Assembly: GCA_045837725.1 (NCBI GenBank)
Contig: JBEWZL010000098.1
Span: 186,001 to 250,000, forward strand
Length of the DNA stretch: 64,000 nt
Direction: 5' to 3'
From: Vermamoeba vermiformis
Taxonomy: Eukaryota > Tubulinea > Echinamoebida
The position numbers and the translations under genes are program-made. Every line of letters begins with the position of its first letter. Positions within the stretch are counted from its first letter, which is position 1. The notes under the pieces are model-generated. The model saw nothing but the letters and a program-made list of their open reading frames with translations, had not been told where the DNA came from and did not search any database. Below are positions 53,955 through 64,000 of the stretch, in pieces.

Positions 53955-56900
53955 TTAATTCTTCTTTTCAGAAGGCGAGATCTTGTTCTTCTTCTTGGGC
54001 GATTTCTTCTTATTATTGTTGTTGTTACTGCCAGCACTGAGCGGTGGAATGGGCGGCACTGTCGCTTTGATCGGCTGCATGCTGGGCGAAGAGGGCGGTG
54101 AGGCACTGCTGTTCGTGACTGACGGCGTGGCGGAGGGATCTGCCGAGTCAGTGGGCGTGGGCGTGGTGAGCTGATCAGTCGAGCTGCTGGGTGACATGAG
54201 CGGTGCAGTCACATCTGCAGCACTCGTGCCCGGTGTCAGGTTGGTGTTGTTGGTCGCATTCGGATCGACTGCTTCACCGCGATGATGATGCAGCATGGAG
54301 AGGTACTTGGGCAAGCTCTTAGCGAGGGCGGGTTTGCCAGGATGAATCGCTTGGTGGCGCTGCTTGAGATTGAAGCAGATCACGGAGATGTTGTCCGTGG
54401 AGCCCAGGCCGTGTGCGTAGTCGCGCAGCTTGACCGCGGCTTTGTTGGGGTCCTTCTCCGAGTTGACAATGGAGACAGCAGTGTCGTTGTCCATCACGTC
54501 CCACACACCGTCGCAGCACATGATCAGCCACTCGTCTTCAGCGGTGATCTCGCAGTGAATAATGTCAGGATGTTGCGACACGTGCGGGTGCAGTTCGGGG
54601 TCACCGAGTGCGCGACTGAGGGCCAGCACACCATCCACGCGCTTGTTCTCGCTCACAAAGCCACCGTCGCGTTCAATGCGCTCTTTCTCTTCGGGTACGT
54701 CGGGGCGGTGGTCTTTGGTGAGTGGAATGGCCTTGCCTGAGCGCGAGAGCACTGCGCGCTGATCACCGGCATTGGCGAGCACAATGTTGTCGCCCATGAT
54801 GATCGCGAGCAGTGCTGCAGTGCCGTCTTGGAAGTTGAGCTTGACAATGTCTTGATGCAGCTCGTAGTAGGTAGCAATGAGCGCTTCTTCGAGGATGCTG
54901 AGTGCCGTGCGGTTGGTGCCCTCCGAGTCCACGACACGCTCTTGCAGCAGTGCCATCAAGTGATTGTTGTTGCTCGCAGCATTGGTCGTGCCTCGTGTCT
55001 GCTTGCTCTTCTTCTTGTTGTCACTCGACGGTGTGACACTGCTGTCACCTGTCATCAGCTGCGACTCGTCCACATCGGTCTTGGACAGCGAGCGTGATCG
55101 TTCGCGATAACGAGGCTGGAAGTCGCGCGGTTGAGGCGGTGGCACATCGGGCGTGAAGTCAGGCTCGGCGGTGAGCTGACTGAGTGACTCCACATCAAAG
55201 CTGCGTCGTCCGAGATCGAGGCTGCGTCCTGACTTGTGCCCGCGTCCTCTGCGTCCCTCAGGTGGCGTGGTGCCAGTGGCCTGCTGAATGTTCTGATTCA
55301 CACTCTTCGCTTTCTTCGCGTCCTTCAACTTGCGATCAGGACGCTGCTTGTCCTCGCTCTCAGGTCTGCGCCACTCACTCGGCCGTTGTTGTTCATCGGC
55401 AGAGTGACGACGTCGCTCGTGCATCTCTTCGCGCTTGATGAGTGCTTCGAGGTGCGAGATGAGCACTGCGGGCAGACGAGTGGCCGCCAGTTCAGCACTC
55501 TGTGTGCCACCGTGTCCGTCGAACATGGCAAGCAGATACGTGTCTTCACCCAGGGTCACGGCAGAGGACGAGGCACCAAAGCTGAAGCCGTAGTCGTGCT
55601 GTTGCTGCAACTTGCTGTGCTGCATGTTGTGGTGCGGATCGAGGAAGTTGGGCACGAGCACAATGGTGTCTTGCATGTCTGGTCTGCGGCCACGCATCTC
55701 TGACCAGCCCAGCCAGCCCAGCCAACTGCGCTGTGTCTCGAGGTCCATGTTCGCGGGGGGAGCGGTCTCCACGGGCTCGATCAACTGCACGGCGGGCTTG
55801 AGGGCAGGATTGACGGGCACGGGCAGTGGATCGCGCGACTTGGTCTTCTTGCGCGGTGTCTTGCTCTTGACTACGGTGCTGTCTGAGTTGGGTGAGGGAT
55901 CGGGCGGTGTGCTGGGCTGCGAGGTGCGGCCTTGACTGGTCTCCGAACTCTTGCGCTTGATGTCCACTGGCGCACTCTCCGCGCGTGTCAGTTGCGGTGG
56001 TGTGCGCGGTGATTTGGGCTCGTCTTCGGGACTGCTGTGCGGACTGGCGGGCTGGACCGTGACACCAATCGGCACGGGCTGCGAGACACCGTGCGGGGAC
56101 TGGAGGGGCGCGGGGGTGCTGTTGACTTCCTGTTCGAAGAGGGTGCTCTCCTCGAGCTCGTCGTCACTCTCATTGGTGCCCAGCGCACTCATCTCACCGC
56201 TCATGCTCGTGAAGGTGCCCTCTTTCTTCTGCGCTTTGGCCTTCTGACGCAGCGCCTTCTTGATCTTCTTGCGCTCCATCTTGTCCAGCTTGTCGGTCTC
56301 GCGGTTCCACTTGGTGAGGTACTTCATGTAGTAGCTCGGTTGTTTCATGTAGTAGAAGCCCGTCAAGAACTCGTTGTTGCCCGTGCACGAGATCCACGGC
56401 TGCTTGTTCATCGGATTGCGGAACACGGGCAGTGTGCGCAGGCGATTGAATGACACTTTGACTTGCAGCAGCTCTGACAGCATGCCGAACTCTGGCGGAC
56501 AATTCTCGAGCAAATTGCCCGAGACATCGAGATCAGTGAGTGCTGTCAATTTGACGAATTCGAGCGGCAAGTGGTGCAGTTCATTGTGCGAGACATCGAG
56601 CTCGTGCAGGGCTCGGAGATCTCCGATGGTGGGTGGCAATGTTTGCAATCGATTGACGCTGAGCAAGAGACACTCGAGATTGAGCAGTTGACTGATGGTG
56701 AACGGCAATTCGCTGAGCTGATTGTTGGACAGCGAGAGTTCTTTCAGACCCGTGAGCGACAGGATCACCTCGGGGATGTGGTCCAAGCCATTGCCGCGGT
56801 GGTGCAGTTCGATCAGCGCAGTCAACTTGACCAATTCAGCGGGCAGGGCTTTGATGCGGTTGTACGACACATCGAGGCGCTGCAGCTGTGGCATGTCCCC

Positions 56901-58683
56901 GAGCCAGGCTGGCACGTCTTTGATGTTGTTCGAGAAGAGATTGAGCAGCACGAGCGAGTCCGGCACGAGCGGGAATTCAATCAAGCGATTGTTGCCGAGT
57001 TCGAGCCACTGCAGCGAGGTCATGGCGCGAATGTCTGGGAACTGCGTGCAGCGATTGTTGTTCACGATCAGCTTGCGCAGCGAGACGAGACAGCCGAGCT
57101 CCTCGGGCAAGAACTTGATCTTGTTGTCGCTCAGATTCAGCTCCTGCAGTGCCACCATGCCCTGCGCGAGTTGGACGGGAATGGTGACGAGTTTGTTGCG
57201 CGCGAGGGAGAGATTGAGCAGCTGCGAGAGCTGGCCCATGGTGACGGGCAGCGCAGTGAGCTTGTTGGACGAGATGTCGAACTCGCGCAGCTTGACGCAC
57301 TCGCCAATCTTGTCGTCGAGCACGCTGATGGTGTTCGAGTAGAGGTGCAGGTAGTGCAGTTCACGCATCTCGCCAATGCCCTCGTCGATGAGCTTGATCT
57401 TGTTCTCCGCTAGCAACAGCTCGCGCAGATTGGTCAGCGCGTACACTGCGGGGGGCACTTTGTTCAACAAGTTCTTGCGGCACCACCTGTGGCCTGTCAG
57501 TAGCTGCACTGGCGCTAGATGTGCACGAGTACTTACATGATGCGCAGCGAGGTGAGGGCACTGATCTCTTTCGGCAAGGTCTTCAACAAGTTGCAGCGCA
57601 CATCCAGTGTCCGAAGTCGCACCAAGGGCTGCAGTACTTCAGCGGGGATATTCACCAAGTAATTGCCCGACAAGTTCAATGTGGTCAGTGAGTCTAATAC
57701 TCCAATTGATGTTGGTAATTCGGTCATTTTGTTTTGACCCAGATCCAGTTGAGTTAGATTTGTTAATTGAGTCAGAACTGGAAATGTTTTCATATTGTTG
57801 ATGTACAAATTGAGGATCTTCAACTTATTCAGCTTGGACACTTCATTCGGCAGCTAAATAAAGGTATTAATAACTGAGTAACCACTACAAAAATATTCGA
57901 GTAGATCTACAACGAGCTCGAAATTTCATCAAAGCGATCGCCGTTTGATGCATGATTTACGGCTTTTAGCAGAACTAGCATCAAAAACTGCTAATATGAT
58001 CGTAGTATCTATTAAGTACAGTGACAATGTGGTTCATTGAATTATCCGCAAATTCATTATTGTTTGAAAATAGCAATTTATCCATCAAAATTAATATGAA
58101 TAAAATATTGAATATTGTTATTTACTACAATCGATGTTATTTCTGTTGATGGATGACGTAAGATTTTCGTGCATCAGATTTAAAAATAAAGAACGTGTCA
58201 AAAAAGTTAACATTTAGCACTATAAATGCAGGTCTATAAATAAATATTACTAATAAACAACATTACCGATTGAATGCGGTTCCAATGCAAGTGCAATTCA
58301 TTTAATTGCTGCAGTTCGCCGAGGGATGAGCTGACCTCCGTAAAATCGTTCTTGCCCAAGTCTAGGCAAGTTAACGAGGTCATCTTGGTGATTTGCGCAG
58401 GCAATACCGCGATGTTGTTGCCCAACACGCGCAGTGTGAGCAGGCCAGTGAGATTGCACAGGTAATCAGGTAAGTGCGTCAGCTTGTTGTGCGGTAAGTT
58501 GAGCCATTTCAATTTTTTCAATGCTGTAATATTCTCTGGTATGCGTTCGATGCCTCTATTCTTCAAATCGAGGCGCGTAATGTTGGGATCGAGGCTGTTA
58601 ATGAGTTCATCCAACGAGTCGCGTGCATCTCGAGATTTGAACAGACCCGAGAGCAGTCCTTCTTTTCCGTAGATATTGCCCAT
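53955..58683 (-). CDS. leucine-rich-repeat PP2C-type protein phosphatase with N-myristoylation motif
   Basis: Exons 58267-58683, 57537-57853 and 53955-57486 encode 1421 residues. The start MGNIYGKE fits an N-myristoylation signal (Gly2, Asn3, later Lys), so membrane anchoring is likely. About 24 leucine-rich repeats of 23 residues (L-x-x-L-x-L-x-x-N-x-L-x-x-L-P) fill residues ~30-660. A Lys-rich helix and a long Ser/Pro linker follow. The PP2C domain (about residues 830-1240) has an intact metal site: ARRPDMQD-like GRRPDMQDT, MFDGHGGTQSAE, DGTAALLAI, GDQRAVLSRSGKA, LTKDHRPD, LALSRALGDPEL, CCDGVWDVMDND and GSTDNISV. A ~130-residue Lys/Ser-rich insertion splits the domain after DGHGG. The architecture is PHLPP-like without a PH domain. 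The C-terminal tail is Ser/Thr/Pro-rich and ends with Lys clusters. Confidence 0.93.
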
Positions 58684-59273
58684 TGATTATACTATCCTAT
58701 TGCATGATTGAAATACAATGTGTGCCGTGGTCTTATGCGCGTTATTCAAGTTAAATAATAAAAATTTTTATTTTGCTTTTTCGTATCACCTTTGCAGCGA
58801 CAACACACGCGGACAAACGGAATTCAGTGCCGTTAATGAGCTCGCTATAATTGCTAGTCTTACTTCGTTGCGCGGGTCAATTCGGCAATTGTTTCTTCGC
58901 ACTGAGATTATGGAGATTGATCCGAGTTATATTTAGCAATCACGCGTATGTATGATTAGCGCGAGTACAAACACCACCCTCGATGGCAATAGTTCGTTGG
59001 TAGATTACGGTCCCGCTAATGAGCAGCAGGGGATGATCAAACGGCAATGTCAGTGAAATTTCCTCCGTTTGTTTTAGCACGTGGTGGGCGGAGTAGTTGC
59101 GAGGACAGCGCAATTACTTGTATCAGTCCTGTATATATCAATACTAGTATAGTTGTGCAACCAAGTAGCTGAAGGCGTGCTTTGGTTGTTAGCGCTATTA
59201 ATTCAACTCTTATTTATTCTTCATTAATATCCCTATTTTGTATTTATTACGTACCCCCTTTATATAATGCGCT
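58684..59273. promoter_or_regulatory. 590-bp divergent region between the LRR-PP2C and filamin-RhoGEF genes
   Basis: It holds the promoters of two divergent genes. A TATA-like TATATAATG lies at ~59261, 12 bp before the RhoGEF ATG. A 72-codon frame at 58718-58936 is listed separately as doubtful. No RNA gene or repeat is recognised. Confidence 0.45.
58718..58936 (+). CDS. doubtful 72-codon open frame (possible small gene)
   Basis: The second half of this frame has natural-looking composition (TEFSAVNELAIIASLTSLRG, then IRQLFLRTEIMEIDPSYI) and follows a TTTGCAG-like splice acceptor at ~58796. That could make it the last exon of a very small gene whose first exon lies around 58718-58750. No family is recognised and the first 25 residues look like translated AT-rich DNA. 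It sits in a divergent promoter region. Confidence 0.2.
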   Translation: MCAVVLCALFKLNNKNFYFAFSYHLCSDNTRGQTEFSAVNELAIIASLTSLRGSIRQLFLRTEIMEIDPSYI

Positions 59274-62200
59274 ATGACTGCCTTTTTAACTAAATTTAAA
59301 TTAATATCTGCGGTATCAAAAGAATATGTATTCGAGATTCAGCCTAGCGACACGGTAAGTATAAAAAAAAACACAACTTAATATTGAAAATATCACTACT
59401 TTATATTTAGCTCTATTTGCTGTCATATTAAGTCCCAATAATGACCTAATTTTATTGGGGGTTGATTTTAAATAATTGTGAGAATTTTTTTCTCAATCCA
59501 GATCATCAAATTACCCCGCGTTAACACTTGATGACTACAGGTTGGTCTAGTAAAACAAAACTTAGGACGCATATTCGGAGCAGGAGCGCACAACATTGAG
59601 CTGATCAGCGGCAATCTTATTTTCAAAGACGACACGCAGCCCTTGCGACAGCTGATCCCGAACAACACTGTCGTGTTCGTGCACGTGCTCAGCGCGGTGT
59701 GTACTGAACAATACGAGTGGTGATATATATATAGTGACTCACTGTGCTCTTGCAGGACCTCGCATTGCCCGCACCAGATCCGCGTCGTCCCAGCCGCGCG
59801 CTGTCCAATCCCGAGTCCCAACCACAGCCCGGTCCAATGATGGCACCTGGCACTGTGACAGGCCCGATGATGGGCAGCACTATGACAGGTCCCACTATGA
59901 CAGCCAACACGACTGGACTGCTCGCTGCACCGCCCAAGACACGTGTCACGCGACCTCGGGGCGGGGGTTCACAGCCCGCGAGCAACACTGTCTCCCCGAA
60001 CGGCGGCATGGGTTCAGTGAACGGCATGTCCGATCAGGCGTGGTTCACTGAAATGAGTGGCGGAACATTGCCACGTGCCTTCACCTCCCCGAACACAATT
60101 GCGGGGATCAGTTACACCGCACCTGTCACACTGCCCGCCCCGACCAGCAAGTCGCAGAACTCATCCCCGACCTCGCTGATGGTCAGTCCGCGCACCCTCA
60201 CTGCCCCGAATGTCGTCGCTGGTCCCCCGTCCCCGACTGTGCACTTGTTGCCCCCGCCCGTCAGTCGCACCAATCGTCGTCGCGGTCCTCGTCCCATGTC
60301 CGTGGCGAGCAATGTCACGCTGTCACTGCCCTCCTCGCCACCCCCGCACGACTCGAGCGACGACAGCTCGTCCAGCGAGGAACGACCCCGCGCCAAGTCC
60401 CCGCCCCCGCGCATCACTCAGCCCCCGAACTACAACACCAATCCGGGCACTTCTCATCGCACCCCGCGCAGTGGACTGGTGCTGTCAGCGCCGGAGAGTG
60501 ATCGCATTGCAGGGCTGGCACTCGAAGACAACTCGGGCCCTCCCTCGCCCAAGACTGCGCGCTTGCGTCAGATGACTTTGCCCGCCAATCTCAAGTCCGT
60601 GCTGCCCGTGCAGAGTGCGGGGTTTGGAGACAAATTGGCGTTCAATCAGCCGAGTCCTGCGCACTGCACCTGCGAGGGCTTCGATCCACTCAACAACGTG
60701 CACGCACTCGGCACTGATCGCGTGTTGACGGTGAACATTCGCAATGACTTGGGACTGCCGCTGCTCGACGCCCTCACACCGCGCGGATCACCGAGCGGGC
60801 CCGTGCAGATTGTGATTCGTGGCCCCGATCACGTCATGTACAACGTGCCCGTGCAGTCACTCGGCAGTGGCCAGTACCGTGCCAAGTACCGCACACAGGG
60901 CCGCGCAGGTGTGTACGACATCAATGTGCTGGTGAATGGCCAGCACGTGAGCGGCAGTCCATTTATGGAAGTGTGGGAAGTGGGCACGAGTCAGGGCACG
61001 GATCCGAGTGCGTGCAAAGTGACTGGTCTGGCGCTGATTGGTGGTGTGGCTGGACGCGACTGCGTGTTCTTCTTGCAGGCACGTGACTCGACGGGCAATG
61101 ACCGCACCGTGGGCGGGGATCCATTCAAAGCAGTGCTGTTCATGAAGAATCAGAGTGGCATGGCTGCACGCATCACCGACTTCAACAACGGCACGTACAT
61201 GATCAGCTACAACGTGACGCGTGCGGGCAGTTATCAGCTCGTGCTCTCACTCAACAATCAGCACGTGGCTGGCAGTCCATTCCAAGTCAACATCGAGCCC
61301 TCAGTGGCGTGTGGCAAGACTTCGGAGTGTTCCGGCCCTGGCACGCGCTCAGTGCTCACCAACAGCGGTATTCCCAGCGAATTCTTCGTGGTGGCACGTG
61401 ATCAGTTTCAGAATCGCATCACACGCGGCGGAGATCGCATTCGACTCAAGCTCGACAACAGCACACAAGCGCAGCTGCTGTCCAAGGTGACCGACAATCG
61501 CGACGGCACCTATCTCGTGCAGTACTTTGTCAACTCGTCCTTCACTTCAGTGGCGCGTGTCAAGCTCGTGGTCACCATCAACAACGAGGCCATTGGACTG
61601 CCCCTCGCAGTCGATGTCATTCCACCTGTCGCCAAACCTGCGCCTGGACCGGGACCTGCGCCAAACACAGTGCCGAATGTGAATGTGACAGCTGTCAAAC
61701 CCACACCTCCACCGCGTGTCACTCCACGTCTGCCCGAGAACCGTGTCATTGTGCGCATTCAATCGGCCGTGCGCACAGCTCTAGCGCAGTCCGTGCTGGC
61801 CCAGCTGCAGAAGAGCTATCGTCTGCGCACCAAAGCCGCGAGCGAGCTGATGACGAGCGAGGAGAGCTACATTCAGTACCTGCTCAAGCTCAAAGAAGAG
61901 TACCTCAATCCCCTGCGCATGGCTGCTCAGCGCGGCAAGCCCGTCATCTCGCTCGCCAAGATTGCACTCATCTTCAGCAACATCGAGTTCATCATCAGCA
62001 TCAATACGGAGTTCTTAAATAAGCTGCGTCCTCGTCTGACGCAGTGGAATGCGACACAGCTGGTGGCAGATCTGGTGATTGAAGTGGTGCCCTCGCTCAA
62101 ATACACCTACACGCAGTACGTCAACAACTACGACCAGGCCCTCAAGACCCTCAACTGGTGCATTCAGAAAGAAGACGCCTTCAATCACTTCCTCTCGGAG

Positions 62201-62993
62201 CGCGAGATGGTCAGCACGGCCAGTCGCAACAACGCGCAGCACAAGGGCCCTCAGAGCGCGGGACTGTCGCTGCCTGCCTATCTCATCATGCCCGTGCAAC
62301 GCCTGCCCAAGTACGAGCTGTTGTTGAGCGAGCTGTTGCGTCACACCGCTGAAGAGCACCCTGATCGCACCAATCTCGAACTCGCGCTGCAACAGATCCG
62401 CGAGACCACGCAGTTTGTGAACGAGAACAAGCGCAATGCGGAGAACTTGTCGCGGCTGTTGTCGCTGCAGAATCAGATCAGCGACTGCATGGTATGTAGT
62501 GAGAGGTGATTGGCCAGCACGTGATGGTACTAATTAGGCAATTGCCAAATATAGAATCTGTTCAGCACGGATCGCATGTTCATCCGCGAAGAGAACCTCA
62601 AAGTGTACAACACGGTGGAGACCAAAGAGAAGGTGCGCCGCGTGTTCTTGTTCAACGACATGCTGCTCATCACGCGCCACAAGAAGTCGCGCCGCGCCAT
62701 GCTCAAGTTCAAAGAGGCCGTGGCATTCAAAGACGTGCAGCGCATGGAAACACTAGGTAAGTCACGCGCCATCCTCTGTTTGACACCTGTCACTCACCTG
62801 TCACGTGCCTGCAGACGAGACGAGCTTCAGAATGGTGGTGCCGTCCTTCACCGTGTTCACACTGGTCGCGCCGAGCAAAGAGTCGTGCGATCAGTTCTAT
62901 CGCGAGGCAGTCGAGGCCCTGCATGCGTTCAAGAACAGCAACGGCACGAACAACAACGCGAGTAGTAGCACGACTAGTCCGCGCCCTAATTAA
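59274..62993 (+). CDS. UBL - filamin repeats - RhoGEF (DH-PH) protein
   Basis: This is a predicted Rho-family guanine nucleotide exchange factor tied to the actin network. Exons 59274-59354, 59541-59696, 59756-62491, 62555-62756 and 62815-62993 give 1117 residues. The first ~80 residues look like a ubiquitin fold (TAFLTKFKLISAVSKEYVF; VGLVKQNLGRIFGAGAHNIEL; NTVVFVHVLSA). A Pro/Ser/Thr-rich disordered part follows. Three filamin-type Ig repeats come next (GRAGVYDINVLVNGQHVSGSPF; NNGTYMISYNVTRAGSYQLVLSLNNQHVAGSPF; RDGTYLVQYFVNSS). An IQ-like segment (VIVRIQSAVRTALAQSVLAQ) precedes the DH domain, which has the diagnostic YLIMPVQRLPKYELLLSELLRHT helix. A PH domain ends the protein (VRRVFLFNDMLLITRHKK). 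The Asn/Ser-rich last 20 residues are disordered. Confidence 0.93.
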
Positions 62994-63203
62994 CACTAGA
63001 GCGACCTTCTTATTTATTGAATTGTATCATAGCGTGTAATTAAACTGCGTTCTCAACGGTGAGAACAACATTCAAGTCACTCATTGTACGTGTCATAGGG
63101 ATACCTCGTGAGAATATAGTGCTAGTACAGGTCACAGTATTGTACTGAAGATCTAAGGACAGTCGTGCATCAAGCATATTTAATAATCTTAGTATTTATT
63201 ACG

Positions 63204-64000
63204 TCACACATTGGCCTCCTCGCCACTGCTCGACTTGACGAGAGTGCGCAAGAGATTGAGCTCGCGAATATAGACCTCATCTTCACCAGGGGTCTCGAGT
63301 ACTTTGGGCACGTGTTCTAAGCGCTTGTCGTTCATGATGGCAGTGAAGGTCGTCATATTTAACTTGCCCTTGCCGATGTTCTCGTGTCGATCCACTCGTC
63401 CCCCCTAACAATAGTGTCGGTCACTACAGATGTGTACATATATGCATTTATGTGTGCTCTATGTTACCAGTTCAGTCTTGGAATCGTTCAAGTGAATCGC
63501 TTTGAGTGCCGCGAGACCAATCACATCATCGAACTGGCGCATCATCTCCTCGTACTTGTCTTGCGTGCGAATGTCGTATCCAGCTGCGAAGGCGTGACAC
63601 CTGGCAGCGGAGTTAAATCGAGCGCTCATTGTTCGGTATTAACTTACGTGTCTAAACAGACTCCAATGCGTTCAGGAATGCGCTTTGATTTGTCCGCTGT
63701 GTTGGTTGATTTTTCTGCACCATCAGTATTGTCTTTGTCACTATTCTTAGTACTGTCGCTCTTCTCTTTAAGTTCAAACATCAGATCCATGATGCGGCGA
63801 ATGTGTTCAAATTTGTGGCCCATATTGGTGCCTTGACCGGCAGTATTCTCGAGTAATATCGCGCACTGACCAGGTACTTGTGCTAGTACTGTGTTCAGGC
63901 CCTGCGCAATCAACTTCAAACACGTCTCTTCGTCCTGTTACTGGATGTTGAGCGACAGTTATACAACGCTAGCACTTACTCCACCTGTTGAGGCACCTGG
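63204..64000 (-). CDS. APN1: AP endonuclease, endonuclease IV family (3' part; 5' end beyond the window)
   Basis: This is a Zn-dependent apurinic/apyrimidinic endonuclease for base-excision repair (Nfo/Apn1). It is read from the right edge leftwards: a fragment PGASTGG (63980-64000), then [29 protein letters not shown] with the metal-binding Glu, [18 protein letters not shown] with Asp and His ligands, [21 protein letters not shown] with further ligands, and VLETPGEDE. All expected Zn-ligand motifs in the visible part are intact. An insertion rich in Ser, Asp and Lys ([17 protein letters not shown], ~63700-63775) precedes [11 protein letters not shown]. Introns lie near 63405-63470, 63600-63645 and 63935-63980. 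The gene converges with the filamin-RhoGEF gene (211 bp between stops). Confidence 0.93.

Overview
The window is nuclear DNA of a unicellular eukaryote with a compact, intron-bearing genome: about 28 protein-coding genes in 64 kb, introns mostly 50-130 nt with GTACGT/GTAAGT-like donors and CTAAT-like branch points, and the standard genetic code. ZFPL1, NUP43, G3BP, a ZFR-type DZF protein, enhancer of polycomb, a long-tailed SH3 class-I myosin and a 941-residue PRPF6 together point to an opisthokont, probably a unicellular relative of animals. That placement is inference from gene content and was not tested phylogenetically.

Layout. 0-8 kb: mitochondrial bL12m (partial, -), ZFPL1 (+), complex III subunit 8 (-), a divergent mitochondrial carrier (+), an ARM-repeat protein (+) and a RuvC-like nuclease with a mitochondrial presequence (-). 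The last two genes converge, and each holds one copy of an inverted ~158-bp unit carrying tRNA-Thr(UGU) in an intron. 8-19 kb: endosomal Qa-SNARE (-), PSAT1 (+), SEC24 (-), PRPF6 (+), an unidentified 203-residue protein (+). 19-28 kb: four highly expressed-looking genes on the minus strand: eEF1G, an unidentified mitochondrial protein, myosin-I, G3BP. 28-44 kb: NUP43, a YbaB/EbfC homologue, an IST1-OB-actin-like fusion, TRAPPC8 (all +), ZFR-like (-), PIGQ (+). 44.2-45.7 kb: an AT-rich island of diverged direct and inverted repeats. 45.8-64 kb: EPC (-), DUS3 (+), ankyrin-RapGAP (+), SAP-membrane protein (-), LRR-PP2C (-), UBL-filamin-RhoGEF (+), endonuclease IV (-, partial).

Functional themes are ordinary eukaryotic housekeeping with no operon-like clustering: membrane traffic (ZFPL1, SEC24, TRAPPC8, Qa-SNARE, IST1), mitochondria, RNA processing, and small-GTPase/cytoskeleton signalling (RapGAP, RhoGEF, myosin-I, LRR phosphatase).

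The most unusual signal is not a gene. From about 29 kb on, and more weakly elsewhere, exons and introns alike are filled with a few iterated palindromes: CACGTG (33 by eye in 32.2-35.1 kb), TGACACGTGTCA and TGACAGCTGTCA (ten exact 12-mers in the window), CTA[A/T]4TAG (16), TTCATGAA (9), TTCA[C/G]TGAA. They resemble binding sites of bHLH, TALE homeodomain and MADS/MEF2 factors, yet lie in coding sequence and visibly bias it towards His-Val and (S/T)-Arg-Asp. Other notable items are the IST1-OB-actin-like fusion, a spliced eukaryotic YbaB, the intronic inverted tRNA pair, recurrent GC-AG introns and stop-free introns of length 3n. All exon boundaries were read by eye from splice consensus, phase and family conservation; no alignment or RNA evidence was available.
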